Assembly: GCA_025617375.2 (NCBI GenBank)
Contig: JAMYGW020000003.1
Span: 2,480,001-2,544,000 of the forward strand
Reading direction: 5' to 3'
Length of the DNA: 64,000 bases
DNA from: Acarospora socialis
Taxonomy: Eukaryota; Ascomycota; Lecanoromycetes; Acarosporales; Acarosporaceae
Shown one piece after another: positions 24,287 through 36,281 of this stretch. Numbering within the stretch: position 1 is the first letter of the stretch; each line of letters opens with the position of its first letter. Made by a program: the position numbers and the translations under genes. The notes below the pieces were generated by a model. That model did not search any database. It was not told where the DNA came from and was given only the letters and a program-made list of their open reading frames with translations.

Positions 24287-25241
24287 TCGTAAAAGGATCT
24301 ACGCTAAGAAGTAAGACGCTAAACTATATCCGGAATTCCGCCCCTCCGCCCCTTACGATTACCTAAACTTAGTTACTTTCGCTCCGTCGTCTGAAGCTGT
24401 TGGAAGGCGCAGATTGGAGCGGACTGTTTCACGAAGGGAGTCTGTTGGTTTCGCAATCTTGCAAGATACCGTCTCTTGATTCGACGCTTTTCTTCTTGTT
24501 GCCGATCATCGTCGTAAGGTCCTTCGTACGTAGCTGTGCCATAACCAAGTACAACATCCAACAATCTCGAGTATCCAGAAGGTTGCAAGCATCCAACGCC
24601 CCCAATGGTCCAAGCCAAAGAGGAACGCGAGTAACATCCCTCGCGTTGCTCTGTTTCTCGTATCCCTCGCAGGAGATGGCTTGTGTGTGTGTTCCTATGT
24701 GCCTCCCTTCAGGCATTGCGCCGCCCCCAGGGCGCAGTCAGCATGCATAACCGGCTCCAACTGTTGCACCTAATCATGTCTGTCACGTTGCACACAAAGA
24801 TAACCTTCTCATACTGAGTACTGTCCCGTCCGTGCCGCACTTTAATACGTAATACCCTGGTCTCGCCAGCGTTGTGCTCCTGAATTCATTGGCGCTGCTA
24901 TCTTGAGCTGTCTATCATCCAAACTGCTGCCCTGCCTTTGGCTGTGCCACACTACCAGCAATCATACACATCGACACTGATGTTTTGGATTGAACCGATA
25001 CTGCTTCAACGGATCTGAACGGGAAGATTTGATGAACTACCCCTTTTTCGGGCTTTACAAATAGACTACACCTGCAGTCAAGGGTTTCGAATCAGCAGAA
25101 TTCGTCATGATCGTTGGATGTATTCACATGGCATGTCCTTGCTGAGTCCAACAAGTGCGGCACATAGAAGTCCTGAGCTTCACTATCACTCATCAATTTA
25201 CCCAGATATCTGTCATCGAGATTGTCTCTTCTTTGTTGGTT
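24287..25241. other. Intergenic region, hacA upstream
   Basis: This likely holds the hacA promoter and long leader and the 3' flank of ENP1. No gene is recognised. Frames are short and overlap in both directions. Confidence 0.4.
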
Positions 25242-26812
25242 TCATAAGGGATCTGTCATCATCGTATCGTCTCCTCCATCACCCCCACCTTCCTCGATGA
25301 CAACGCCTCTACCCCTTCCTTCGAGCAACTCTCTCCGCACTTCCGGTCCGATATCCTTGTGGCCCCTTGCCAGTAAGAGGTCCAACAGCGCTTCTCTTTG
25401 GTCCTCGGTGATATCGTTACGGTACCGCTGTGAAAATGCAAGGAGACTCTGGTGCCACAGCACGGGCAGTTTGAGGTCCTTGCCGCCTGGTCCAACAACC
25501 CCCGATATGGCATCTGCGCCATTCGCCGGATCACTGGCACGGAACCGAAGGAAATGAAACACGAGGGCGTCAATGACTTTATATGGAAGGGCGTACTCCT
25601 TCTCCAGCAAGACTCTGATGAATATGTTTGTCGCCCCACCGCCTTCGGTCGAAACAGATGTTTGCTCGGCAGCAATGTCACACAACCGTAACAGCGCTGC
25701 AGCCGAGTGTAGAACGGGTATGGATACTCGTGCGAGAATGCTGGAAATGATATGTGCCTCCCTGAGCGTGCATGTACCACTGCCTATCAATGGGAACAGG
25801 AACCCTTTGAAGAACGCTGCAGGTTTGTAGAGTGACTTCTTCAACGCGTTGTACAGATGTACGTTCAGCTTTCTGGTCTCGTGTATATCTTCACGGACGC
25901 GATCAAGTATGACGGATTCGAGAAATCGTTGGGTGATGTGAGGCTTGGAGGATACAAAGATTCTGGTTGCTTCGTAGCATGCGTTGGGCGTCCATGATTC
26001 TGGCCGTGTTATGGCAAGAAGGTCCTCCCACTGTGGTAGAGTTGGGATTATTTTGACCGGCTTTGGGAGCTTGCCTGATTTATACCGTGATAATAACAGG
26101 CCTATTCTGCAGACCGTCTGTGAGATCCAAAGGCTAGTAAGTGGGCGTCGAGTGTACCTACTTGGAGTAGACTTCCACGACCTTTGCCGGAAGCTCAACG
26201 GCATCTTCTAGTTCTCCTGTACCCTGTATTGTCCTTTGATCGGTTTGTGTGGCCTCATGTGCTGCGATCTTCTCAAGGATCAGGTCCGCTAGATTCGTCC
26301 CTTGAGACTCGCCAGTATCAATGTCCGGAAGCTCCTGCGTCAGAGAATCTCCTTTGGTAGGTAGAAATCTGTTGAATAAATCGAGATCAAGTGGATCCAA
26401 TTCCTGGTAAGGTTACTACTCTGCCCTAAGGGAAAACACCAAGCTCTGTACTCACAACCTCTTCAATAATCTCGTCATCCTCATCTCCCCATGCCGCATC
26501 ATCTTCGTGATCCTGTCCTTCATCTTCCAAATCTACATCGCCTCCAACTCGTGATTCGAATGCGAACGCTGTGTTGGGCGCTTGCACAGGGTGCTCCCCC
26601 TTTGCTTCCTCCGCTAGGGCTCGGCCAATCTCCAATATTCGACGCGACGATTTCGCATCAACGTAGTTGTCATCTTGATGCCCATCAGTCGTCGCTTTCC
26701 GCTTCTTAGCCTTTGTCCGTAGTGGACCTGAGGCGACTAAGTCTTCTGAAAGAGGGTTATGCCGTCGCGCCTGTCGGAGACCTGGCGAAGTTAGTATGGT
26801 AGCTTTAGGCAT
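25242..26812 (-). CDS. ENP1: Bystin, 40S ribosome biogenesis factor Enp1
   Basis: Exons are 26812-26456, 26403-26162 and 26106-25242, giving 487 aa (yeast Enp1 is 483). Introns are gtgagt...accag (52 nt) and gtaggt...ctgcag (55 nt). The N-terminal part is charged and disordered, with an acidic stretch (DEGQDHEDDAAWGDEDDEIIEEV). The conserved bystin domain follows: VYSKIGLLLSRYKSGKLPKP (the second junction restores this motif), FKIIPTLPQWE-like VKIIPTLPQWEDLL, RFLESVILDRVREDI, YKPAAFFKGFLFPL, and LPYKVIDALVFHFLRF. Enp1 binds pre-40S particles in the nucleolus and is exported with them for 18S maturation. The start was set at the MPKATILTSPG methionine, typical of fungal bystins. An in-frame upstream ATG at 26869 would add 19 aa. 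Confidence 0.95.
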
Positions 26813-27055
26813 TGCGTACGCGAGATCGCGAAGGAAGGGAGATTTATGTGTAGTCTTCAGCGACAACAAATTTCATCCATCCGGTGTCACGCTTCCTCTA
26901 GACGCTATCATTCTAGACCGTCTCCGCAGGTACAGATAAATTCTGGCGCTAATGCAATGACGGGCCGATCTCGGAAGAACCATGCCACCGATCCGATCTA
27001 CATCGGGGGTGTCACCTTCTGTTAAAATCCACTAATACAACAACAAGTTCATGAG
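26813..27055. promoter_or_regulatory. Shared divergent promoter region, ENP1 / BRE2
   Basis: Only 243 bp separate the two start codons, so the promoters must be shared or abutting. No defined factor site is claimed. Confidence 0.45.
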
Positions 27056-28827
27056 ATGGCGGACCAACCCGTATCTACCATGGCCTTTACTGCCTCTGCG
27101 TCCTCAGTCGTACCTATGAAACGTACACTTGAAGAAGACCTCCATGCGCCGGCCGTCTCGTCCCCACTTAACCCAGATGTCGCGACCTCACGCTCACGGA
27201 AAGCTCCCGCCCCACGCGAGCAGCGCGAGAAGAAGGAGTCATTAAAGAAGCGGGAATCGAAGGCTACATCCGTGGTGGGCGATGCCAGAGGTGGAACGCC
27301 GGAAGTGGCTAGTAACCGTCGCAAACCAAAGGCTACCTCAGAGGCCACTGTCCTGTCCCCCACCCGATACAAGCTTCCTCCGCCTAAGCCTATGGACTTT
27401 GAAGCCCCGAAAGCTCCAATCTTTTTACCTCATCACAAGATAGGAGATACACAGATATACGAGACATCTGAACAGTGAGTCAATGCCCCAATTCCGTAGG
27501 AGAAAGGGTACAAGGCTAACGAGGAGGTAGTGTTTACAACCGCAAAGGGTTCCGCTATACCCATTGCATAGCTGACCCAGAGTTTCCTTCCTCTCTGTAT
27601 CATCGCCAATCGGAGATTGAGCCGTATGGGCCGAGAATCAACTTCGAGGACTCTTCATCTCTTATGTTGTTCGATGAGTTGGGGAGGATTACTACGACTG
27701 AGAAAGGCTATCGTATGGCAAGAGCGAACGTGGGCGTCAGAGAAGGCAATTGGTACTGGGAATGCAAGATCATTAGTGGTGCAAAGGCAAAATTACCGAA
27801 TGGAGAGCAGCCAGAACCAGGCGGCCATGTACGTTTGGGTTGGGCGCGCCGCGAAGCTAGCTTGGACGGTCCTGTGGGGTTCGACGCTTACGGCTATGGA
27901 ATACGGGACATTGCGGGACAGAAGGTACACATGTCAAGACCGAAAGATTTCTTCCCGCCTGGAGAAGATATCAAAGAAGGGGATGTTATTGGACTCGAAA
28001 TCAACCTCCCTTCTCTCTCACTGCACCGCAAGGTCGTGGAAGGCCACTACAACAAGGCTGTGGATATAGCAGACGATCTTGAGGCTACTGGTGCTGAAGC
28101 GCCGGACATCATTCGTGATCGTGTTCCCATTCGCTACAAGGCTCATCTCTATTTCGAGCAATTCGAATATCACTCCACTAAAGAGCTCGAGGATCTAATG
28201 AACCCATCCCCAGTCGTGTCGTCCAGCAGCAATACGTCAACGGAACAGCCACATCCCAATCACCCTATCGTTTCCATGAGGACTTTGCCATTTTCCTGCA
28301 TCAAAGTCTACAAGAATGGTCAATACATTGGGACTCCCTTCACAGACCTCTTGGCGTTTCTGCCACCTGCTTCAAAACCTTTACCTCAAGTCGGCGCTCG
28401 CGACGGTCTTGATGACGGCATGCTAGGGTATTTTCCAGCAATCAGCGTCTTCCGTGGTGGTGCTGCGGAGGTCAACTTTGGACCGGATTTCTGGTTCCCA
28501 CCACCCTCCATGGCCCAATACGAAGACGTGAACATGGCCGACGATGCTACATCTGGTGATCGTGGACCGAAGACGAAGGAACTTCAGCCGGTCGGTAAGC
28601 GGTATAACGAGCAGATCGCGGAGGACATTGTTTACGATATTTTGGACGAAGTTGACTTCTGGATGCAAGATGGTGGCGGGTCGACAGAGGCAAAACCCGT
28701 CTCTACTGATACTACTACGGCACTGCCTGGTATCGTTGATACAGAAGCTTCTGAAGCCGAGACGGCAGCTCTTGGTGGAAACCATACGGCCGGCGAGATC
28801 AAGGAAATCGTGCAGGAGGACGAATAA
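27056..28827 (+). CDS. BRE2: SPRY-domain COMPASS subunit Bre2/Ash2-like
   Basis: Exons are 27056-27474 and 27531-28827, with a 56-nt intron (gtgagt...ggtag, gctaac branch site). The product is 571 aa. The first 110 residues are basic and disordered. PPPKPMDFEAPKAPIF leads into a SPRY domain of the Ash2L/Bre2 type. It contains YNRKGFRYTHCIADP, GYRMARANVGVREGNWYWE, GHVRLGWARREASLDGPVG, FDAYGYGIRDIAGQKVHMSRP and EGDVIGLEINLP. A loop insertion (about 320-360) interrupts the SPRY before FSCIKVYKNGQYIGTPF and GYFPAISVFRGGAAEVNFGPDFWFP. These are the strongest family signatures. The C-terminus includes EDIVYDILDEVDFW, resembling the Dpy30-binding helix. The protein supports Set1-catalysed H3K4 methylation in the nucleus. 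Confidence 0.92.
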
Positions 28828-29489
28828 GCAATCTGTCATTTCAACCTGGCTTATAGAGCGCATTGTAGGGTTTCATCACAAGGCGCATTAAGATACCCCA
28901 GTCATTTAGAACTCGTTTCATTTTCTGCTATGCGGCGCAGCCATGAGATCAACGACATTTTTAGAATAAATCAAATAGCAACAGAGTCGGTCATGCAGTA
29001 TCGGTCAAGCTCTGATATATATTCCAGACGAGAACCACTCATTTCACGAATATGTGCGACCGTTGTGAGTTGTGTCCAGCATAAGGCCTGCTTAGTGTCT
29101 CCAGGTAACTTGAACTGAGTAGTAGCCACAACACTTCGTAACTACCATTCAGAAAGAATCAATGGACAACTCCAAGAAAGAGCTTCGGTGATACAGTACT
29201 TCACTGCCCACTTTAAGACAGTCGAGAGGTCCCGTTCTTATTCAGCACAGTGACTTGGACAGACCCCTTTCAGTTCGGAGTGATTTATGCTACACTGACA
29301 AAATGTTCCTTGTCGATCCCACGCTGTTTCCTCGAATACCATGAAGCAGTGGTTCCCGATCGTATCAACCAGTCAGGATTCGGACAATTTGATCAATCAG
29401 TGTCTGGAGCATTGTGATCGAGGTAGATCCATTCCGAATGTGGACCACTGTCGAGAAGTCTCGTAACTGCTTCCAAACACCTTTGATGA
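28828..29489. other. Intergenic region between convergent BRE2 and NLR genes
   Basis: This is 3' flank for both neighbours. No gene, repeat or RNA is recognised. Confidence 0.5.
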
Positions 29490-32400
29490 TCAATGGGTTC
29501 TCCCTGGAGCTAGATATTTTATCAGTTTCTTCTTACTCTTTGGCTCTTTCCAAAGCTTGTTAGTAAAGCTCCCGAAGACCACTGCCCCTTCCTCTGGCAT
29601 TTTTGTCGGAGACGTTGGGTCCATTCTTTTACCTTTAACCAGTTGCTGCGGTAGTTTGCGACATCGACTGATTTCACCATGCGCACAGTTCTGGAACAAC
29701 CGATCTCCAGGAGGTTGCCAGGACAGAGTGTCCGTGAGCTTTCTGCAGTCATGTTCCATGCCTTGCTTCTTCGATAGCTGTTGGAGACATGCCACGCTCG
29801 CTGTCAGGTACCTCTTCCCGCGAGGAATTGGATACCAGTTGCCACAAACCTCCTCAGGCTCTGCTGGTTGTATAACTTCCCCGAGGCCCTGGCAAACCAG
29901 TACTAGCATTTCTTCCACAAGAAGGTCCCAACCACAGCCGCTTGTGTCAAGCTTTTCCTCCTTCATCCTGCGGAGAACTGGGGTATCAAGAATATCTCGA
30001 AATTCCCAGCCTCGCAGGCTTGGCGGTCCCATCCTCACGCTTCCTCTACTCCTTCTTGTTTGCAAATTCATAGCATCAACGCAGCTGATCAGGTCGTACC
30101 ACAAACGTTTCACAAGATCTTTGACATAAAATGGCGTGCCATCTTCCAGAGACTTGCGCAGTTCAAGCCTGCTATGCTCAGCAATCACATCGAAGGCAGC
30201 CTGGCCGCCATTCCAGTCAAGGTCCGCGTGCGGAATCTGAACGTCTGGTACATGTTCTGATGCCCAAGCGTGGACCATGTGCAGAATTACGCTGAGCATA
30301 GAGACAAGCCACCCCTGTTGCTTCTCAGCATCGTACAGTAGTAGAGGCTCGATCTTGGCAGTCGAGAGGATGTCATCGTAGTTGTCGACTCTTGTCACCT
30401 TGGATAAACTTTTAGGAAGTACTACATCCATTGTTAGATTGCCGCCGAAGATTCCCAACCCTGAGGTACCGACGCTCCCGGAGCGTATTGAGAGTTCACC
30501 AGGCGGCTTGTCTTCAGGCAGAGAAGAGTGCGTGATATTTTCGTACCCTGATCTCTCGGTTCCTAAGTGAATACATACCGCATTGCAGTAGCCTAGAAAT
30601 GTACGTGCGTTCCGCAGCACTTCCGCATCACTGATCTTGAGCCAACTGTTGTCATATTTCGCAAGTGCCTCTCCAGATAGGATACGGAGGTGGTCATTCC
30701 CACTCGAAAGAAAGTGCCACTGGATGGAACTTGGCTTCTGAGCACGACTAGCTTGAGACTGCGCAGGATGTTGAGCTGTTGGGAAAATCAGAGTCGAAAA
30801 TCCATTGAGGACGATACCATCATCATGGAGCACGGCATGGGTTATACGTGCCAGGCTTAACATGACTTCGAAGGATAGTTCTATGCCAATCTCGCCTGTC
30901 CTTTCCGGTATTGGAAAGCCACGGGCGATGATACTCTTTGGAAATAGTGGGTGCCAGCACATTTTCTCGGCTTCTCTTAGTGGCTGGAGATCTAAGGTGT
31001 CCAGTTGAAAGTGACCATGGTCTGCCCCCCTGAAATCGATTTCAGAATACGTCAACTCGTTCATCTTGGAGACTCTGAAGCTGGCTGCAAGCCATCCCAG
31101 CTGCTGTGCCATATCAACCAGAGTATCCGTAGATCCGAAAACCTCCACGGTAATGGTGTCAGGTCGTTCTGGTATGACGTGAGCATGAAGCTCTGTAGGC
31201 CAAGTCCACTCTGGGGGCCACCTGTACTTCGGGGACCATTCACAATCTACGAAATGTCAGCATGCCATGTAGAACAAGCGAGACCGCCGAGCCATACAAT
31301 AAGTCCCAATTTGTACTGCAGTCTGAACGGCTTTGAGCATGGGAGACCCCGTGTAGGGCCAGTTCCAAGTCATATATTCCGCACATGAAGTGGCGTAAGC
31401 GCTCTTCGCATTGCCACTGAGTGTCAAAATGGGGCCAAAAGCTTGATCATACTCAAACTCCTCATTGAGATATTTTCGCGCACCCCAACACACACTGAAA
31501 GTCACGCTATGGCGTGTCTTTGAGAGGTTCAAGTTACTGATGACTTCTTGTCGAATTGCCTCCATCATATCCGGCAGCACGAGCTGGCGAATGGAATATC
31601 GAAGGGTATTGAATGCCTTGCCTGAAATAATGAGCTCTAATACCTGATCATCGCTAGATGGGCTTTCAAATTCTTCAAGTGGGGATCCAGATGCATCCCT
31701 CTTATGCTCATGAGGTGGTTCGAGGACCTGGTTCTCGAACTGCTGATTGACGTGTGCAAGATCCGGGCTTTTCATGGAATAGTCCCGGGCAGCGGCCAAG
31801 ACCTGTTGCCACGTTCGTTGCGCCCTTTGCTCCATGATGTTCATGGCCACCTCGGCGGACGGTGCAACGGCCTGTTCTACCGCAGCATCGCGTAGAATGC
31901 CTCCGTGACGGTATGTATGACATATCTGGTTGGATATCTGCGTTTTCTCATCATCGATGATTGCGGCGACCATCTTTCCCAGGGCCTCACCAACCTCGAT
32001 CCTTAATTCGTCGGAGTATGTCTTCAAGCATTGAACGAACTCACGCTCCAACCCCGTAGCAGACCATTTCCTCTTGAAGGTCCTCACGAAAAGCGACGTA
32101 ATGGTGTCATTCTGAACTAGGGATTCGATAAGAACCTTCACCACATCAGGACCCTCAGTTGCAGAATCTAGGGCGATTACCGAGGGCTTGTCTGAGGTTG
32201 TTCTCGGGCTTGGGGGTGCCGGTATATCTGACAATACCAAGCCAACGTCAGAGTCACTTGCTTGTGAGCATTGGATAGAACTCGGCGGCACAGGTTGCGA
32301 TGTCGTGTTAGCAGCAGTTAACCTGCCCTTCGCTGGAAACAGAGCCGACAGCTTAACTTTCAATGCCAACGTATGCGGGTGTTCCTGCCCCAGTACTTTT

Positions 32401-35400
32401 GCCCTCCCTGCTAGAGCTCGCCAGTACATCACCTTGGCCTCTTCAATCTCATCCTGATCTCTGAGTAACAATGCTAAGTCAGCAACGGTATCTAGTGTGC
32501 TGGGATGCTCTCGCCCCAACACTCTTTCTCTCACTTCGAGAACCTTTCTATGTGTCACCTCAGCTTCTTTATGCTTGCCCTGCCGCCTGAGAATGGATGC
32601 CAAGCTCGAAACTGTGTCTAGCGTGTCAGGATGCTCGTCGCCCAACAAACTCTTCCTCAGCTTCAAAACTGCTTCATACATTGGCCCAGCCCCCTCAAGC
32701 TTGCCCTGTGATACCAGTGCTAGTGCTAAGATGGAAACAGAGTTTAGTGTCGAAGGATGCTCTCGCCCAAGCAATCGGATATGTTTCTCTGATAGTATCC
32801 ATGCTGTAGTCTCAGCTTCTTCGTAGTCGCCCAAGGACACAAGTACTAAAGTTGTATGACAAGCTAAGTTGAGTGCCACAGGGTGATCTGGTCCCACTAT
32901 TTTCATGCACTTAGTCTCTGCCAGGGAGAGTGTCTCTCTCGCCGCATCGTATTTTCCTTGCTGATTTAAGAGCCATCCCAACATGATAATGCTTTTCACT
33001 GTGTCGATCGGTTCAAGACCCAGTTCCGCCTCCTCAATAGCCAAAGCCTCCCTAACTCTTCCTTCAGCAACCTGATAGCAGCCTAGCTGCTGGAAATACA
33101 TTGCAGTCTGAACGAGTAGATTCGATTTGCTGCGGGTGCTGTCCGAGTATTGCAGAACCGTATCCACATGTGCCATACACATTGCGCATAGAACCCGATT
33201 TTGCGGTGATACCTTAGGAAAACCTTCCGCTAGCAGGAGCAAAGCCTTTCCTTGCCATGTTGACAACGCTCTCTCTACCATTAGGATTAATCTGACAAGA
33301 TGCTGGACCCTCCAGTGCAATCTAAAGCTTCTGTCATCATCCTCAGTCTCTATCATGTTAAGTGCTTGAAGCGTTCTCAACTCTTTCTGAAGCCATTCAG
33401 CTTCTTGATGAAGACCTTTCTCAAGAAGAGTCTTGGGAATCCTGTGTTCACTGAGCGTAGCCAAGAGTGACACCAACTCGGCAGCTTTGCCATGCTGACG
33501 TCGTAACTGAACCAAACTGAAGATCCAGAATATATCAGAATGGTCTTGGTCCAAGTCTGCAAGGTTCATCAAATATTCATCTCTAGAAGCTTCTCTCCAG
33601 CGCTCGATATATCCAAACTTGGTCATGCCATGGTAATTGATGAAGTAAGTGGCTTGTTTAATAGCGAGAGGGAGGTACTTCAATGGGTCGAGCAAGAGAA
33701 ACTTCTCGTCTAGTTCTCCTTTCTCGTCTTCTTCTTGATGCAAGCCACTGGCCAAGAGACGTCGAGCATGATCAGCATCCACTTCAAGCGTAATGACGCG
33801 GTTGAAACCACAAAGCCTTACAGCCAACCATGGGCTTCGTGTGATAAACATGATCGTTCCGCTGCCGCCTTGAGGAAGGTATGTCAATAGGATTGGCAGA
33901 ATGGATGGGTCATCGACATTATCAAGAATCATGAGCCATCTTCCAATTTCTGATCGCAGAAGCCCAACATTCACCAGGTGTAAAACGTCGATATCTGAGT
34001 CATCTCTACCTGGAAATTCTAGTGCGTACGCAATTTCACGGTAGCTTTGTTCGAAATCGGCTTTCGTCTGAGCGTGTACCCAGAATACAGAAACCTCAGG
34101 TGCTTCTGCACAAAGTCTGTAAGCGTACTCGCGGGCTAAGCTTGTTTTCCTGTAGTCTTTATCAGATCGAGGCTTCTGAGCATGCTTTCACGTTGAGTTA
34201 CCCTATACCGCCTGAACCCAACAATGCAAATCGTGCGTGTTTACCAAGCTTAGGCATGGTCTTTCCCATCTGCTTTAGGTCTGTCTCGCGGCCGACAAAT
34301 CCCGGATCTCGACCATAGGGCATCATGAAGATTGCAGGTTTCTGAGCTGGGCCAAACGCTATCAAGAATATTAGTCACTTAATTTACGCATCATTTTCAT
34401 CAGAGAGCACGATGGTAACAGCTGTCTAGTATGGATTGGCGAGAGAGATGCACATACAACTCGTCGTTTCTTCTTCGGTTGAAGCCTCAACGGCTCTATC
34501 CTGAGCCTTAACAGTCATAAGTTGAACGTCGCGAAGCAATTCTTTGTATGTTTTATCCATTGTTGGTGAGAACTGGCCCATGTGGAAGTGATCTGTGTCC
34601 GTTGCAGTTTTCGTGGTCATAGAGGGAATTGCATTTTCCTCAAGGACAAACTGAGATACGTCAGACAGAACAAAAATCAGTGCAGTACATTCTGATTACC
34701 AGCTGTTGGAGCCCTTCAAAAGGACGAGTTTCGTAGTAACGGTTTGTGATAGAGTCCTCGCTTATCCGTAAATACCTGAAGCTTTGTGATTGCAGCCATT
34801 CGAGATTATGTTGAAGAGGTACTGCCAAATGGGTTGCCTCAGGGCGGAGCTCTTTCGATATATGCTCGGTGATGGTTGCAAGGCTTGCGCGAGCTGTACC
34901 TCGGTGGGAAGTTCCAAGGAATATAACCCCAAACGTAGATAGTTTGATAAGGTGGTGTTCCGGCGAGACTCCAGCAAGTTCATTCGAATGGATGAGAGCC
35001 TTTACGGTGTCCATTAGCCTGGCATTGGAAAGTCGAGGTAGATTATGACTCACTGCTTGGAGCATAAAACCTCCATAGCTATGTGCTACAAAGATTATGG
35101 AACGTCGACGAGTCTAAATGTAGAAGTTCAGATCTCGCTTCCCAAGCAATATGTAGAATATACCTGGCTCCGCTCCCTCATATGTGCCAAAGTTTTGATC
35201 AAGCCCTCAGCTTGGTGGAGAATGGTCTGCTCTGAGAGTACCTGCGCGTTACTTATGCTTGCGTCATAACCGTAGGAGAAAATCCGGGCGTTGGGTATAT
35301 CTTTTGGCAGAAGGTCTTGCAACCAGAAGGTCCCATTGGGCGCTGTCCAGGTCGCCTTCCAATGACCGTTCAAGCCATGTATCGCAACGACACTGTTCTC

Positions 35401-35511
35401 AGAGTATGCTGTCAGTGCTGACTCTCCAAAGTCAAGGGGTGGCTGCCCACTCTGCACCCGATTTATCGCCTTGAGCAAGCAGCTTAAGTCCGAGTGCGTC
35501 TGATCCACCAT
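29490..35511 (-). CDS. NLR: alpha/beta hydrolase, NB-ARC, TPR and long unrecognised C-terminus
   Basis: The gene has six exons: 35511-35164, 35113-34700, 34650-34458, 34358-34202, 34149-31298 and 31246-29490. All introns are GT-AG (49-99 nt) and every phase closes, giving 1,906 aa. Residues 40-254 form a SesB-like alpha/beta hydrolase: VVAIHGLNG (41-49) and nucleophile AHSYGG (Ser128), with Ala for the first Gly as in many fungal NLRs. GFVGRETDL opens the NB-ARC. The P-loop GSGGIGKT (366-373) is split by intron 4, Walker B is LMILDNVDD (443-451), and TIMFITRSPW follows. About five 42-aa TPR_10/12 repeats (GxEHPxTL) span about 740-985. The remaining roughly 900 residues match nothing I can name. 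Such receptors act in non-self recognition and programmed cell death. The frame is fully open, so it is probably functional. Confidence 0.88.
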
Positions 35512-36124
35512 ACTGTGAAGAAGACAAGGAATTACTCTTCGACATCTTCCTTAGATAGAACGAATTAAAGTAAGTCGATAAAGTGTGTGAGAAGAGAGAA
35601 TGGTCATATTGGAAGTGCGAGGGAACAGGTTTAGATAGAGACGTAACTCGTTCAGCCTCGCGACTGAGGCAACGAGGCTGGCATCATGCGGGTCATGCAA
35701 CCCGCAACGAAGGCCAATCACAATGACTTCTGCTTCGAGGCAATTGAACGCAACGATTGGCGCGAGTCCTTATTTTGGGGCGGTCTGCCAATCATGCTGC
35801 AGCGGGACACAAATCATGATTGCAGTAAGCCTTTTAGACAGCTCAACATGAACGCTACGCCATGGGGCTCCAGATGCCCAGACGAGTTACATTTTGAATT
35901 ATATAGGTACAACGCAATGATTGGACGAGTACTACAGTACGGAGCTGGGAAATCGGCTCTCAGGAGCTGATCAAGGTAAGGGTAAGAACAAACTGCAGAT
36001 ATACGGATAAAGTAAGTCGATTAGAGGAACGGTCATCGGCAAACGCAAGTCATCGAAACACATCCACGCTCCAAGGCTTCCTTGAATGTTGATCTCCAAA
36101 TACCCAAAATTACAAAAAGTTCAT
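35512..36124. other. Intergenic region upstream of the NLR
   Basis: The promoter region of the NLR gene is expected here. Only frames without motifs are seen. Base composition is still normal, with CpG present. Confidence 0.5.
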
Positions 36125-36208
36125 CTCTCTCGGAAAGGCTCGAACTTTCAACCTCCCGGTTTGCTTAGGATAACAGCCGGACGCGCTAGCCAATTGCGCC
36201 ACGAGAGA
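36125..36208 (-). tRNA. tRNA-Asn (GTT) with 10-nt intron
   Basis: Reading the minus strand from 36208: acceptor TCTCTCG pairs with CGAGAGA (36132-36126). The D arm is GCGC...GCGC. The anticodon stem TCCGG pairs with CCGGG. Loop C-T-GTT-A places anticodon GTT at 36174-36172. A 10-nt intron (36170-36161) follows position 37, the standard nuclear site. The variable loop is AGGTT, and the T arm is GAAAG-TTCGAGC-CTTTC. The discriminator base at 36125 is G, as in eukaryotic tRNA-Asn. Confidence 0.95.
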
Positions 36209-36281
36209 CGTGCTTATTGGAGTTCGACCTAATAATATTTAATATAGCCTTCATAATATCTGCTACCTCGCAATGCCACCG

